A stretch of 7,501 nucleotides of DNA from an uncultured Cloacibacillus sp. (GTDB taxonomy: Bacteria; Synergistota; Synergistia; Synergistales; Synergistaceae), in contig UQVV01000085.1 in the NCBI GenBank assembly GCA_900544635.1, forward strand, positions 1 to 7,501, read 5' to 3'. This document shows positions 1-5,869 of the stretch, in pieces. Position 1 is the first letter of the stretch; every line of letters begins with the position of its first letter. The notes below the pieces were generated by a model, which saw only the letters and a list, made by a program, of their open reading frames with translations, made no database searches and was not told the origin of the DNA. The translations under genes and the position numbers were made by a program.

Positions 1-727
1 GATTCGTCAGCGAACCGACCGAGGAACAGAGAAGGTCGAGAATCATGCCTAGCGCGTCCTCGCGCTCGATTTTTCTGCGCTCCACTATGTCTTTCAGATA
101 AACCTCGGAAAAAAGCGACTTCAGATAATTCATCTTCGCAGCCTCGTTCGGGCGCGAAAGCACGAACGGCATACCGCCGTAAAACGCGTACTGCTCGAAG
201 GCCTCGTCCCTGCCGCAGCCGGAGGCGGGCAGAAATTCCGAAAAACTGAGCGGGTGGACGCGGATCTCGTCGCTGCGCCCGCGGAACTCCGTAAGGATAT
301 CCGACGAAAGCATCTTCGAATTGCTGCCCGTCACGTAAACGTCGAGATTTGGCAGACTGCGCAGGTCGTTCAGCGCGTCGTAGAAGGTTATCTTCTTTCC
401 GGCGGGATTGTACGGATTAGCCGTCTCGTCGGACATCTGTATCTCGTCGACGAAAAGATAATATTCATCCTTTTTCCCCTCCGCTATGCCGCGGACGTAG
501 GCCGAGAGCTCGAGCGGATTGCGGAAGCGAATGTCGCGCGTCAGGTCGAGCTCGACTGAAATTATCTGTTCTTCTCGCACGCCGTGGCCGAGCAGATAAT
601 TTCTGAAAAGCCGCCGCAGAAGATAAGATTTTCCGCAGCGCCTTATGCCGGTTATGACCTTTACCTGTCCGTCCCATCGGTATGACAGGAGCTGTTCGAG
701 ATAGCCGTTGCGAAGAATCTCCTCCAT
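1..727 (-). CDS. AAA-family ATPase with DUF4143-type architecture, C-terminally truncated by the window edge
   Basis: The frame is open from an ATG at 727 to the left edge, giving 242 codons with no stop, so the C-terminus lies outside the window. Visible motifs are a Walker A P-loop GIRRCGKS (residues 27-34), a Walker B strand YLFVDE (about 90-95) and a sensor-like TGSNSKML (133-140). After these comes the LSFSEFL / YGGMPFVL pattern typical of AAA_14/DUF4143 ATPases. The start is supported by GGAGG at 734-738, six bases upstream. These proteins bind and presumably hydrolyse ATP. Their cellular role is poorly defined, and many carry a C-terminal nuclease-like domain, which would lie outside the window here. 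It is clearly distinct from the second ATPase at 1483-2775, so this is not a local duplication. The family call is firm; the function is unknown. Confidence 0.88.
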   Translation of the reverse strand, partial: MEEILRNGYLEQLLSYRWDGQVKVITGIRRCGKSYLLRRLFRNYLLGHGVREEQIISVELDLTRDIRFRNPLELSAYVRGIAEGKKDEYYLFVDEIQMSDETANPYNPAGKKITFYDALNDLRSLPNLDVYVTGSNSKMLSSDILTEFRGRSDEIRVHPLSFSEFLPASGCGRDEAFEQYAFYGGMPFVLSRPNEAAKMNYLKSLFSEVYLKDIVERRKIEREDALGMILDLLCSSVGSLTN

Positions 728-733
728 GACGCG

Positions 734-738
734 CCTCC
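734..738 (-). promoter_or_regulatory. Shine-Dalgarno site for the truncated ATPase
   Basis: GGAGG on the minus strand lies 6 bases before the ATG at 727 and fixes that start. Confidence 0.7.
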
Positions 739-765
739 GTAATGAATATTTACGCCCCAACAGGC

Positions 766-783
766 TATAATGTTCAATATAAT
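766..783 (+). promoter_or_regulatory. Candidate -10 elements in an AT-rich divergent intergenic region
   Basis: Two perfect TATAAT hexamers occur on the plus strand at 766-771 and 778-783, in an AT-rich patch between the divergent ATPase and deaminase genes. Neither has a convincing TTGACA-like box at 16-18 bp. The assignment rests on the -10 sequence and the location, about 110-125 bases before the deaminase start. The same patch could also hold the minus-strand promoter. A small hairpin (GCTGAA at 798-803, TTCAGC at 807-812) lies just downstream and would be in the leader. Confidence 0.35.
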
Positions 784-880
784 GATAGCACACAGCCGCT
801 GAATTTTTCAGCCGCTATGGGCAAAAGAATTCATTGAAACATCGCCGCAGCTGGCGAAGCAAGCCGACAAACTAAAAACC

Positions 881-885
881 GGGAG
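881..885 (+). promoter_or_regulatory. Shine-Dalgarno site that decides the deaminase start
   Basis: GGGAG ends 8 bases before the ATG at 894. It overlaps the in-frame GTG at 885, so the ATG at 894 is the likelier start. Confidence 0.65.
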
Positions 886-893
886 TGGTAAAA

Positions 894-1469
894 ATGACCG
901 AAGCCGAAAAGATAGAGAAAATCCTGCGCGCGATACGCGGCGCGCTGCTGCCGCTGACGGAGCGCATGGTCGAGCGCGGCAACCACGTATTCGGCGGCCT
1001 CGTGCTGCGCGCGGAGGACTGCTCCGTAGTCGCAGCGGGCAGCAACGACCGCGTCGAGAACCCGATATACCACGGCGAGATAGACACGCTGCGCCGCTTC
1101 TTTGCGCTCGCGGAACGCCCCGCGCCGCAGGACTGCATCTTCGTCGCAAGCCACGCGCCATGCCCGATGTGCGCCTCGGCTATCGCGTGGGCCGGCTTCC
1201 GCGAGGTCTGGATGCTCTACGGCTACGAGGCCGTCAAGGAGGGCTTCGACATGCCGGTCGACCTCATGATGTACCGCGAAATCTTCGGCGCGGAGGGCCC
1301 GCGCGCGGAGAACGCCTTCTACACGCTGCGCTGCCTACGCGACGAAGCGGCGAAATATCCCGACCGCCCAGCGCTCGCCTCGCTGCTCGCCGAAATAGAC
1401 GCCGCCTACGCCGCGATGCGGGTGAAGGATTTCGAGTATCCGGGGATGCAGCGCGACGGCGCGCGCTGA
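894..1469 (+). CDS. Zinc-dependent nucleobase/nucleoside deaminase (CDA fold)
   Basis: This is a 191-residue cytosolic protein with the two signatures of the cytidine-deaminase fold. HGE (H60, catalytic E62) and PCPMC (C90, C93) together supply the three zinc ligands and the proton shuttle. Families of this type hydrolytically deaminate cytosine, guanine, (deoxy)cytidine or tRNA adenosine. HGE is shared with fungal-type cytosine deaminases, and the PCPMCASAI stretch resembles guanine deaminases. The substrate therefore cannot be assigned from sequence alone. The region after the zinc site (about 104-145) has an unusual MLYGYEAVKEGFDMPVD segment, likely lining the active site. It stands alone between two minus-strand ATPases and is convergent with the second, with only 13 bases between the stop codons, so no operon partner is visible. 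Base composition matches the rest of the window. Confidence 0.85.
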   Translation: MTEAEKIEKILRAIRGALLPLTERMVERGNHVFGGLVLRAEDCSVVAAGSNDRVENPIYHGEIDTLRRFFALAERPAPQDCIFVASHAPCPMCASAIAWAGFREVWMLYGYEAVKEGFDMPVDLMMYREIFGAEGPRAENAFYTLRCLRDEAAKYPDRPALASLLAEIDAAYAAMRVKDFEYPGMQRDGAR

Positions 1470-1479
1470 AAACCAGCGC
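1463..1479. other. Short hairpin at the convergent gene ends
   Basis: GCGCTG (1463-1468) and CAGCGC (1474-1479) form a perfect 6-bp stem with an AAAAC loop, overlapping the deaminase stop codon. There is no clear T tract on either strand, so it may help end transcription between the convergent genes but is not a textbook intrinsic terminator. Confidence 0.35.
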
Positions 1480-1482
1480 CGC

Positions 1483-2775
1483 TTAAATCAGTTCCTTAGT
1501 CCTCCCCGCAAGGTAAAGCGGGATGTTCGTCACAACTCCGTCCGCCGCGTAGTTGCGTTTTGAAAAGCGCAGCGCGACGGACGGAGCGCGCTCGGCGATG
1601 TAGCGCTTGAACGACGGCGCGGACTTGTCTTCCCCCGCCTTGACCTCGACCGGGACTATCTCAGTACCGTTCTGAACGAGGAAATCTATCTCAAATTTCT
1701 TATCGGCGTAATAGCGCGGTTCTGTCGGGAATTGTCCGCGAAGCTGCTGGAGCACGTAATTCTCAGTGAGCGGTCCTTTGAATTGATAATCCGATTTCAA
1801 AAGTATCGCGCCGTTGTCGACTCCGGCCATCTGCTTCAGCAGCCCCGTGTCGAATAAAAACAGCTTGAAGCTGTCCAGCTTGTCGAAGGCGGGAAGCGGA
1901 TGCTCCGGCTTCGACACGTTATAAACTCGGTTAATCATTCCGGCGGATACGAGCCATTCTATCGCCTCTTCAAATTCTCTTGCCCGCGCTCCCTCGCGCA
2001 CGGCTCCGTAGACGAATTTTTCATTCTGCTTCGCGAGCTGCGAGGCGATGCTTCTGAACACCATGAGGATACGCCCGCTGTTGACCTTGCCGTTGTGCTT
2101 GGAAAAGTCGTTTTCGTAAATTTCTATAAGCTCGCGCTGTATCCGCGCGATACTCGCCGGGTCTCTGTGCTCCGTCCACGACGCGGCGCACTCCGGCATT
2201 CCGCCGATGATTAGGTAGTTGTTGTAGGCGTCGAGCAGCCGCGAATGGAATATATCCTCAACGCGCCGTCCCTTCTCAATGCTTGCGTAGTATCTGTACA
2301 GCGTCTCGTCGCAGGCTTCAAGGAATTCGCCGAAGCCGAGCGGATAAAGGTCCAGCAGGTTCACCATGCCGACCGGATACGACTTCGGGCTCGCGAGCAG
2401 CGTGCCGAGCAGGCTGCCCGCCGCGACGACGTGGTACTCGTTCGCCTGCTCTTTGAAATATTTCAGAGAGTTCAGAGCGTCGGGACATTCCTGCACTTCG
2501 TCGAAGATTATGAGAGTCCGTTTCGGTACGATTTTTTGTCCCGTCAGCATTGATAGCAACTCTACGATGCGGCGCGGGTTTTTGGTGGTCTCGAAGATTG
2601 ATTTCAATTCGTCCTCTTCGTCGAAGTTGAAGTAGACGAAGTTATCGTAACAGGACGCGCCGAACTCCTTCATCAGCCACGTCTTGCCGACCTGACGCGC
2701 GCCTCGCAGCACAAGCGGCTTACGCTCCGCGCTTTCCTTCCATTTTTTTAAATCCTCTATCGCGCTTCGTCTCAT
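1483..2775 (-). CDS. AAA_14 + DUF4143 ATPase
   Basis: This is a complete 430-residue protein of the bacterial AAA_14/DUF4143 family. It has Walker A GARQVGKT (25-32), Walker B LIIFDE (88-93) and a sensor AAGSLLG (118-124). A middle domain contains the LYPLGFGEFL and GGMPE signatures. The C-terminal part looks like a degenerate PD-(D/E)xK nuclease: E338, EIDFL with D364, and PVEVK with E377/K379. Biochemical function in this family is poorly established, and ATP-dependent action on nucleic acid or protein is inference. The reading frame extends upstream to an ATG at 2811, but the strong AAGGGAGG at 2785-2792, nine bases before the ATG at 2775, argues for the shorter form. The 5' side is occupied by a 33-bp periodic repeat array (2804-2919), which probably regulates it. 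No partner gene is next to it on the same strand. Confidence 0.9.
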   Translation of the reverse strand: MRRSAIEDLKKWKESAERKPLVLRGARQVGKTWLMKEFGASCYDNFVYFNFDEEDELKSIFETTKNPRRIVELLSMLTGQKIVPKRTLIIFDEVQECPDALNSLKYFKEQANEYHVVAAGSLLGTLLASPKSYPVGMVNLLDLYPLGFGEFLEACDETLYRYYASIEKGRRVEDIFHSRLLDAYNNYLIIGGMPECAASWTEHRDPASIARIQRELIEIYENDFSKHNGKVNSGRILMVFRSIASQLAKQNEKFVYGAVREGARAREFEEAIEWLVSAGMINRVYNVSKPEHPLPAFDKLDSFKLFLFDTGLLKQMAGVDNGAILLKSDYQFKGPLTENYVLQQLRGQFPTEPRYYADKKFEIDFLVQNGTEIVPVEVKAGEDKSAPSFKRYIAERAPSVALRFSKRNYAADGVVTNIPLYLAGRTKELI

Positions 2776-2784
2776 CCGGCCCGT

Positions 2785-2792
2785 CCTCCCTT
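2785..2792 (-). promoter_or_regulatory. Shine-Dalgarno site that decides the ATPase start
   Basis: AAGGGAGG on the minus strand lies 9 bases before the ATG at 2775, favouring it over the in-frame ATG at 2811. Confidence 0.7.
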
Positions 2793-2803
2793 CACAAAAA
2801 TTA

Positions 2804-2919
2804 TTACACATTTTTCCGGCAAAACAAGCCTATGTTTTACACATTTTTCCGGCGAAATCGCGGCTGTTTTTACACGTTTTTCCGGCTTTTCGGCGCGGGG
2901 CTTTACACATTTTTCCGAA
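2804..2919. repeat. Four-copy 33-bp-period repeat upstream of the DUF4143 ATPase
   Basis: The 17-bp core, read on the plus strand as TTACACATTTTTCCGGC, starts at 2804, 2837, 2870 and 2903, a constant 33-bp step. Copies 1 and 2 are identical. Copy 3 has one change (ACACG for ACACA), and copy 4 ends CCGAA instead of CCGGC. The 16-bp segments between cores differ but keep some similarity at their right ends. On the minus strand each core reads GCCGGAAAAATGTGTAA, pointing toward the ATPase gene, whose Shine-Dalgarno site begins 12 bases past the last copy. Thirty-three bp is about three helical turns, so bound proteins would lie on one face of the DNA. It is also a multiple of three, so reading frames stay in register across copies. 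It may be an operator array, a transcribed leader or an attachment-type repeat; the sequence alone does not decide. Confidence 0.85.
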
Positions 2920-2944
2920 CGGCGGCTTTGGGCGCGCTGCAATC

Positions 2945-2973
2945 TTCCGCAAAACGATATTAAGTTATATACT
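2945..2973 (+). promoter_or_regulatory. Candidate promoter of the Fe-S assembly operon
   Basis: TTCCGC (2945-2950) is separated by 17 bp from TATACT (2968-2973), a 5/6 match to the -10 consensus. The -35 match is poor. It would place transcription start near 2980, about 55 bases before the SufC-like gene. Confidence 0.4.
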
Positions 2974-2989
2974 TCAATGCGTGGTGTGG

Positions 2990-3010
2990 GAAATTTCTCA
3001 CGAATTTCTC
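2990..3010 (+). promoter_or_regulatory. Direct/inverted repeat in the Fe-S operon leader
   Basis: AATTTCTC occurs twice (2992-2999 and 3003-3010) with an 11-bp step. The same stretch also forms an inverted repeat, GAAATT (2990-2995) against AATTTC (3003-3008). It lies between the candidate -10 and the gene start, a reasonable place for a repressor site such as an Fe-S or iron sensor. No known regulator motif is recognised. Confidence 0.35.
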
Positions 3011-3035
3011 TCGGATTAGAGGTTGAAGATAGATA

Positions 3036-3830
3036 ATGGCGGAAGAAAAATTGCTTGAGATAAAGGATCTGCACGTGACGGTCGACGGCACGGAGGTCTT
3101 GAAAGGCGTCTCGCTCTCGGTCGGCGAGGGCGAGATTCACGCGCTCTTCGGGCCGAACGGCTCGGGCAAGACGACTCTGCTGAACACCGTGATAGGATTC
3201 GCGCGCTACCACGTGACGCAGGGCTCGATATGGTTCAAGGGGCAGGACATCACGAACGCGACGATAGACGAGCGCGCGCGCCTCGGCGTCGGCATCTCGT
3301 TCCAGAGGCCGCCGACGATACGCGGCGTCACGCTGCGCTCGCTGATTTCGTTCAGCAGCCCGTCGCTGACCGACGAGGAGATAGAGCGCACGGCGGAGAG
3401 GCTCGACGCGCGCGAGTTCCTCGACCGCGAGATAAACGCGGGGCTCTCCGGCGGAGAGATGAAGCGCACGGAGATGCTTCAGATAATCCTGCAGTCGCCA
3501 GACTTCGTCTGCCTCGACGAGCCGGAGTCGGGCGTCGACCTCGAGAACATGGCGCTCATCGGCAAGGCCGCGCGCATCGCGCTGGGGCGCGACAGTTTTG
3601 ACGGCGCTGGCTGCCGCTCGATAAAGAGCCGCCGCGCGGACTACAAGGCGGGGCTCGTCATCACGCACACCGGGCAGATAATGGACCATATTTTCGTCGA
3701 CAAAGGCCACGTGCTGATGAACGGAGAAATAGTATGCTCGGGCAACGCCGCAGAGCTGCTCGGCGAAATACGCAGCCATGGCTACACGGAGTGCTTCCGC
3801 TGCGCCGGATGCGCGGGGAGGAGAGCGTAA
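3036..3830 (+). CDS. sufC: SufC-like ATPase of a minimal Fe-S cluster assembly (SUF/SMS-type) system
   Basis: This 264-residue ABC-class ATPase is soluble, with no membrane segments. It carries Walker A GPNGSGKT (39-46), a Q-loop at Q90 in the SufC-typical FQRPP, the signature LSGGE (137-141), Walker B VCLDEPESGVD (158-168) and the switch histidine H211. SufC powers conformational change in the SufB/D scaffold during Fe-S cluster assembly. It contains an extra segment (about 184-205, with GAGCRSIKSRR) before the switch, as I recall from the short archaeal and anaerobe SufC-like proteins. The C-terminus is unusual in having three cysteines in TECFRCAGC (C253, C256, C259), absent from E. coli-type SufC, possibly a metal or cluster site. 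It overlaps the next gene at TAATG, implying coupled translation. The Shine-Dalgarno match is weak (AGAGG, 13 bases upstream), so the start is chosen by frame and family alignment. Confidence 0.92.
   Translation: MAEEKLLEIKDLHVTVDGTEVLKGVSLSVGEGEIHALFGPNGSGKTTLLNTVIGFARYHVTQGSIWFKGQDITNATIDERARLGVGISFQRPPTIRGVTLRSLISFSSPSLTDEEIERTAERLDAREFLDREINAGLSGGEMKRTEMLQIILQSPDFVCLDEPESGVDLENMALIGKAARIALGRDSFDGAGCRSIKSRRADYKAGLVITHTGQIMDHIFVDKGHVLMNGEIVCSGNAAELLGEIRSHGYTECFRCAGCAGRRA
3817..3821 (+). promoter_or_regulatory. Shine-Dalgarno site for the SufB-like gene
   Basis: GGAGG lies inside the end of the SufC-like gene, 8 bases before the ATG at 3830. It fixes that start over the upstream in-frame start at 3734. 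Confidence 0.75.
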
Positions 3831-4993
3831 TGAAAGAATACAACGTTGAAGAGCATCTCGACGATTTCCGCGCCGACGCGCCGGAGCACAAGGAGGTCAA
3901 AAACCTAGCCGAGCTTCCCGCCGAGGACCGCGAGCGCATGCTGCGCGCCGGCATCGACGGCGGCGAGAAGGCGGCGGGGACGATAGTCCACTCCGACCAC
4001 GACACGGTCTTCTGCAACGCGAACCTCAAGGGCGTGCAGGTCATGCCCGTCTCCTACGCGCAGTTCAAGTACGGCCTCGAGGAATACAGCTGGAAGCTCA
4101 TCGAGAAGGACCGCGACATATTCACCGAGCGCACGGCCGGCGCGAAGGAGGGCGGCTACTTCATCCGCGCAGAAAAGGGCGCGAAGGCCGAATATCCCGT
4201 CCAGGCCTGCACATACATCGAAACGGACGCGCTCGCGCAGGGCGTCCACAACATCGTCATCGCAGAGGAAGGCTCCGAGCTGAGCATAATTTCCGGCTGC
4301 GCCTCCGGGCCGCACGTCCGCTCCGGCCTCCACGTCGGAATCTCGGAAATCTACGTCAAGAAGGGCGCGACGCTGACCTTCACGATGGTCCACGACTGGG
4401 CCGAAGAGATGGCCGTCCGTCCGCGCACCGTCGTAGTCGTCGAAGAGGGCGGAAAATACATATCCAACTACATCTGCCTGAAGCCCGCGAAGGACCTTCA
4501 GACCTACCCGACCGTCTACCTCAACGGCGACCGCTCCGTCGCGACCTTCAACACCGTCCTCATGGCGGGCGAAGGCTCGAAGATGGACACGGGCTCGCGC
4601 GTCTACCTGCGCGGGCGCGGCAGCCGCGCCGAGATAATCTCGCGCACCGTCTCCACGGGCGGCGAGATATACGCGAGAGGCCACCTCATCGGCGAGGCAG
4701 AGGGCGTCAAGGCGCATCTTGAATGCAACGGCCTGCTGCTCTCCGACAAGGGCAAAATCCACGCGATACCGGAGCTCGAGGCGCGCCACAAAGACTTGGA
4801 AATGTCGCACGAAGCCGCCGTCGGCAAGATAAACCAGGAAGAGACGGAATACCTCATGGCGCGCGGCCTCAGCGAAGCAGAGGCGCAGTCGCTCATCATC
4901 AAGGGCTTCCTCTCGCTCGACATCCTGGGCCTGCCGGAATCGCTGCGCCGCGACGTTGACAAAATGGTGGAGGAATCCGCGGGCGCGATGTAG
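3830..4993 (+). CDS. sufB: SufB/SufD-family Fe-S cluster assembly scaffold
   Basis: This 387-residue protein has the SufB/D beta-helix and C-terminal helical core. The region HLECNGLLLSDKGKIHAIPELEARH followed by SHEAAVGKI matches the SufB core. C299 aligns with the cluster-assembly cysteine of E. coli SufB (C405), and E328 in SHEAA aligns with SufB E434. The tail LMARGLSEAEAQSLIIKGF is also typical. It lacks the long N-terminal extension of proteobacterial SufB. As the sole scaffold beside one SufC-like ATPase, it presumably acts as a homodimer with SufC, as in the minimal SUF-like (SMS) systems of archaea and anaerobic bacteria. No cysteine desulfurase or SufU/SufE gene is in the window, so the sulfur source is unknown. 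Translation is coupled to the upstream gene (TAATG), and a strong terminator lies 37 bases after the stop. Confidence 0.92.
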   Translation: MKEYNVEEHLDDFRADAPEHKEVKNLAELPAEDRERMLRAGIDGGEKAAGTIVHSDHDTVFCNANLKGVQVMPVSYAQFKYGLEEYSWKLIEKDRDIFTERTAGAKEGGYFIRAEKGAKAEYPVQACTYIETDALAQGVHNIVIAEEGSELSIISGCASGPHVRSGLHVGISEIYVKKGATLTFTMVHDWAEEMAVRPRTVVVVEEGGKYISNYICLKPAKDLQTYPTVYLNGDRSVATFNTVLMAGEGSKMDTGSRVYLRGRGSRAEIISRTVSTGGEIYARGHLIGEAEGVKAHLECNGLLLSDKGKIHAIPELEARHKDLEMSHEAAVGKINQEETEYLMARGLSEAEAQSLIIKGFLSLDILGLPESLRRDVDKMVEESAGAM

Positions 4994-5029
4994 CGCGGCG
5001 GCGGAAACTCCACGGACGACGCAGAATTC

Positions 5030-5059
5030 AATCCCCTTCGCGCGCGGAGGGGATTTTTT
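5030..5059 (+). terminator. Rho-independent terminator of the Fe-S operon
   Basis: AATCCCCT (5030-5037) pairs with AGGGGATT (5048-5055). The stem extends inward through T-G, C-G and G-C pairs to a CGCG loop (5041-5044), giving about 11 bp. A T run (5054-5059) follows on the plus strand. Confidence 0.9.
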
Positions 5060-5079
5060 CGCGCCGCCGCGCATCCCCG

Positions 5080-5108
5080 TTGCGGCGCGCGCGGCGCAAT
5101 GCTACCAT
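5080..5108 (+). promoter_or_regulatory. Candidate csoR promoter with an overlapping palindromic operator
   Basis: TTGCGG (5080-5085) and TACCAT (5103-5108) are spaced by exactly 17 bp, a plausible -35/-10 pair ahead of the repressor gene. A near-perfect palindrome spans 5080-5099 (TTGCGGCGCG / CGCGGCGCAA, one mismatched position per half) and covers the -35 and spacer. CsoR-family repressors commonly bind such sites in their own promoters. The high local GC makes chance palindromes easy, so this is a candidate only. Confidence 0.45.
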
Positions 5109-5132
5109 AAAGACGGAACGGAGTGAGAACGA

Positions 5133-5408
5133 ATGAGACAATGCATGGACGCGGAGAACCTTCACAGAAGGCTCAATAAAATCATAGGCCAGGTAAAAGC
5201 CATCGACAGGATGGTGGATGAGGACATCCCGTGCGAGGATGTGCTCGCGCAGATAAACGCGGCGAAGTCCGCGCTCCACCGCGTCGGGCAGATAGTCCTC
5301 GAGGGGCACATCAACCACTGCGTACGCGACGGCATAGAGCACGGTGACGCGGACAAGACGATAAAGAGCTTCACGAAGGCGGTCGAACGCTTCGCGAACA
5401 TGAGGTAG
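5133..5408 (+). CDS. csoR: CsoR-type metal-sensing transcriptional repressor
   Basis: This 91-residue, all-helical protein belongs to the CsoR/RcnR (DUF156) family, with the usual length. The family core HRRLNKIIGQVKAIDRMV (11-28) carries basic residues for DNA binding. Metal-binding positions C34, H59 and C63 keep the spacing (25 and 4 residues) of the Cu(I) ligands of M. tuberculosis CsoR (C36, H61, C65), so copper(I) sensing is the best guess. RcnR-type nickel or FrmR-type formaldehyde sensors differ in their N-terminal ligand. The start is supported by GGAG at 5120-5123. No copper ATPase or chaperone is adjacent, and terminator-like hairpins flank the gene on both sides, so it looks monocistronic. 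Regulation is probably autogenous through the palindrome at 5080-5099. Its targets lie elsewhere. Confidence 0.92.
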   Translation: MRQCMDAENLHRRLNKIIGQVKAIDRMVDEDIPCEDVLAQINAAKSALHRVGQIVLEGHINHCVRDGIEHGDADKTIKSFTKAVERFANMR

Positions 5409-5412
5409 GACG

Positions 5413-5443
5413 AAAAAAGCGGCTTCGCGCAAGGAGCCGCTTT
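5413..5443 (+). terminator. Hairpin after csoR, probable (bidirectional) terminator
   Basis: AAAGCGGCT (5416-5424) pairs with AGCCGCTTT (5435-5443), a 9-bp stem extended inward by two pairs, closing on a GCGCAA loop. An A run (5413-5418) gives a strong T tract on the minus strand. The plus-strand tail is only TTT, so termination in the csoR direction may be partial. Confidence 0.7.
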
Positions 5444-5493
5444 CGCGCATTCCGGCGCACCGCTCCGCAACGCTTCGGCTCGGCGCGCGAGAT

Positions 5494-5499
5494 GGGAGG
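5494..5499 (+). promoter_or_regulatory. Shine-Dalgarno site that decides the repeat-protein start
   Basis: GGGAGG lies 10 bases before the ATG at 5510. It overlaps the in-frame upstream ATG at 5492, so 5510 is the likelier start. Confidence 0.65.
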
Positions 5500-5509
5500 C
5501 TTACGGAAA

Positions 5510-5839
5510 ATGAGGAAAATATTCGCGGTTTCGGCGGCGGTTCTCTGCGCGGCGGCGCTCTCCGCGGCCTGCGCCTTCGCCGGGAACGTCACGCCCGACG
5601 GATACTGTAACGGCATAAAGCTCTGCGGCCGCGTCAAGGTAGTCGAGCACTTCCCCGACCTCAGAGTGCAGGTAGTGGGCAGCTTCCCCGACCTCCGCGT
5701 GAAAAAGGTATCGCACTTCCCCGACGCGATAGGCGAATGGCAGTTCGTCGAACACGGCGAGGACTTCACCGTGCAGTTCGTGGACCACTTTCCCGATTTG
5801 ACGATAGAGTACGTAGACGCGTTCCCGGGCGTGGATTAA
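5510..5839 (+). CDS. Exported small repeat protein, 7(1) septoil-knot-like (HFPD repeats)
   Basis: This 109-residue protein has a clear signal peptide: MRKIF, a hydrophobic core and AFA before G25. The mature part starts with a short segment holding two cysteines (C33, C39), possibly a disulfide. It is followed by six tandem units of about 11 residues: VKVVEHFPDLR (42-52), VQVVGSFPDLR (53-63), VKKVSHFPDAIGE (64-76), WQFVEHGEDFT (77-87), VQFVDHFPDLT (88-98) and IEYVDAFPGVD (99-109). Unit 3 is two residues longer and unit 4 has lost FPD. Each unit alternates a beta strand with a turn. This pattern, with a central W, fits my recollection of the small family annotated as 7(1) septoil knot domain. 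The role of that family is unknown. The protein is likely periplasmic or surface-located. Family placement is from memory, and only the repeat and signal peptide are certain. Confidence 0.8.
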   Translation: MRKIFAVSAAVLCAAALSAACAFAGNVTPDGYCNGIKLCGRVKVVEHFPDLRVQVVGSFPDLRVKKVSHFPDAIGEWQFVEHGEDFTVQFVDHFPDLTIEYVDAFPGVD

Positions 5840-5869
5840 GGTTGCGCGCGCTCGGAAGCGCGAAAAGGT

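Noticed and set aside
798..812. Hairpin GCTGAA/TTCAGC as a terminator
   Set aside because: The stem is only 6 bp with a 3-base loop, has no T tract, and lies between divergent genes where no transcript should end.
2804..2919. CRISPR-like array of repeats and spacers
   Set aside because: The repeat core (17 bp) and intervening segments (16 bp) are far too short, and the intervening segments share similarity; no cas gene is present.
2772..3779. Long minus-strand open frame opposite the SufC-like gene
   Set aside because: It is antisense to a well-supported gene, has low-complexity R/A/V composition typical of GC-rich shadow frames, and lacks a ribosome site. Only its repeat-derived end is discussed.
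3905..5074. 389-codon minus-strand open frame opposite the SufB-like gene
   Set aside because: A shadow of the SufB-like gene in GC-rich DNA; it runs through the terminator hairpin and has no recognisable domain.
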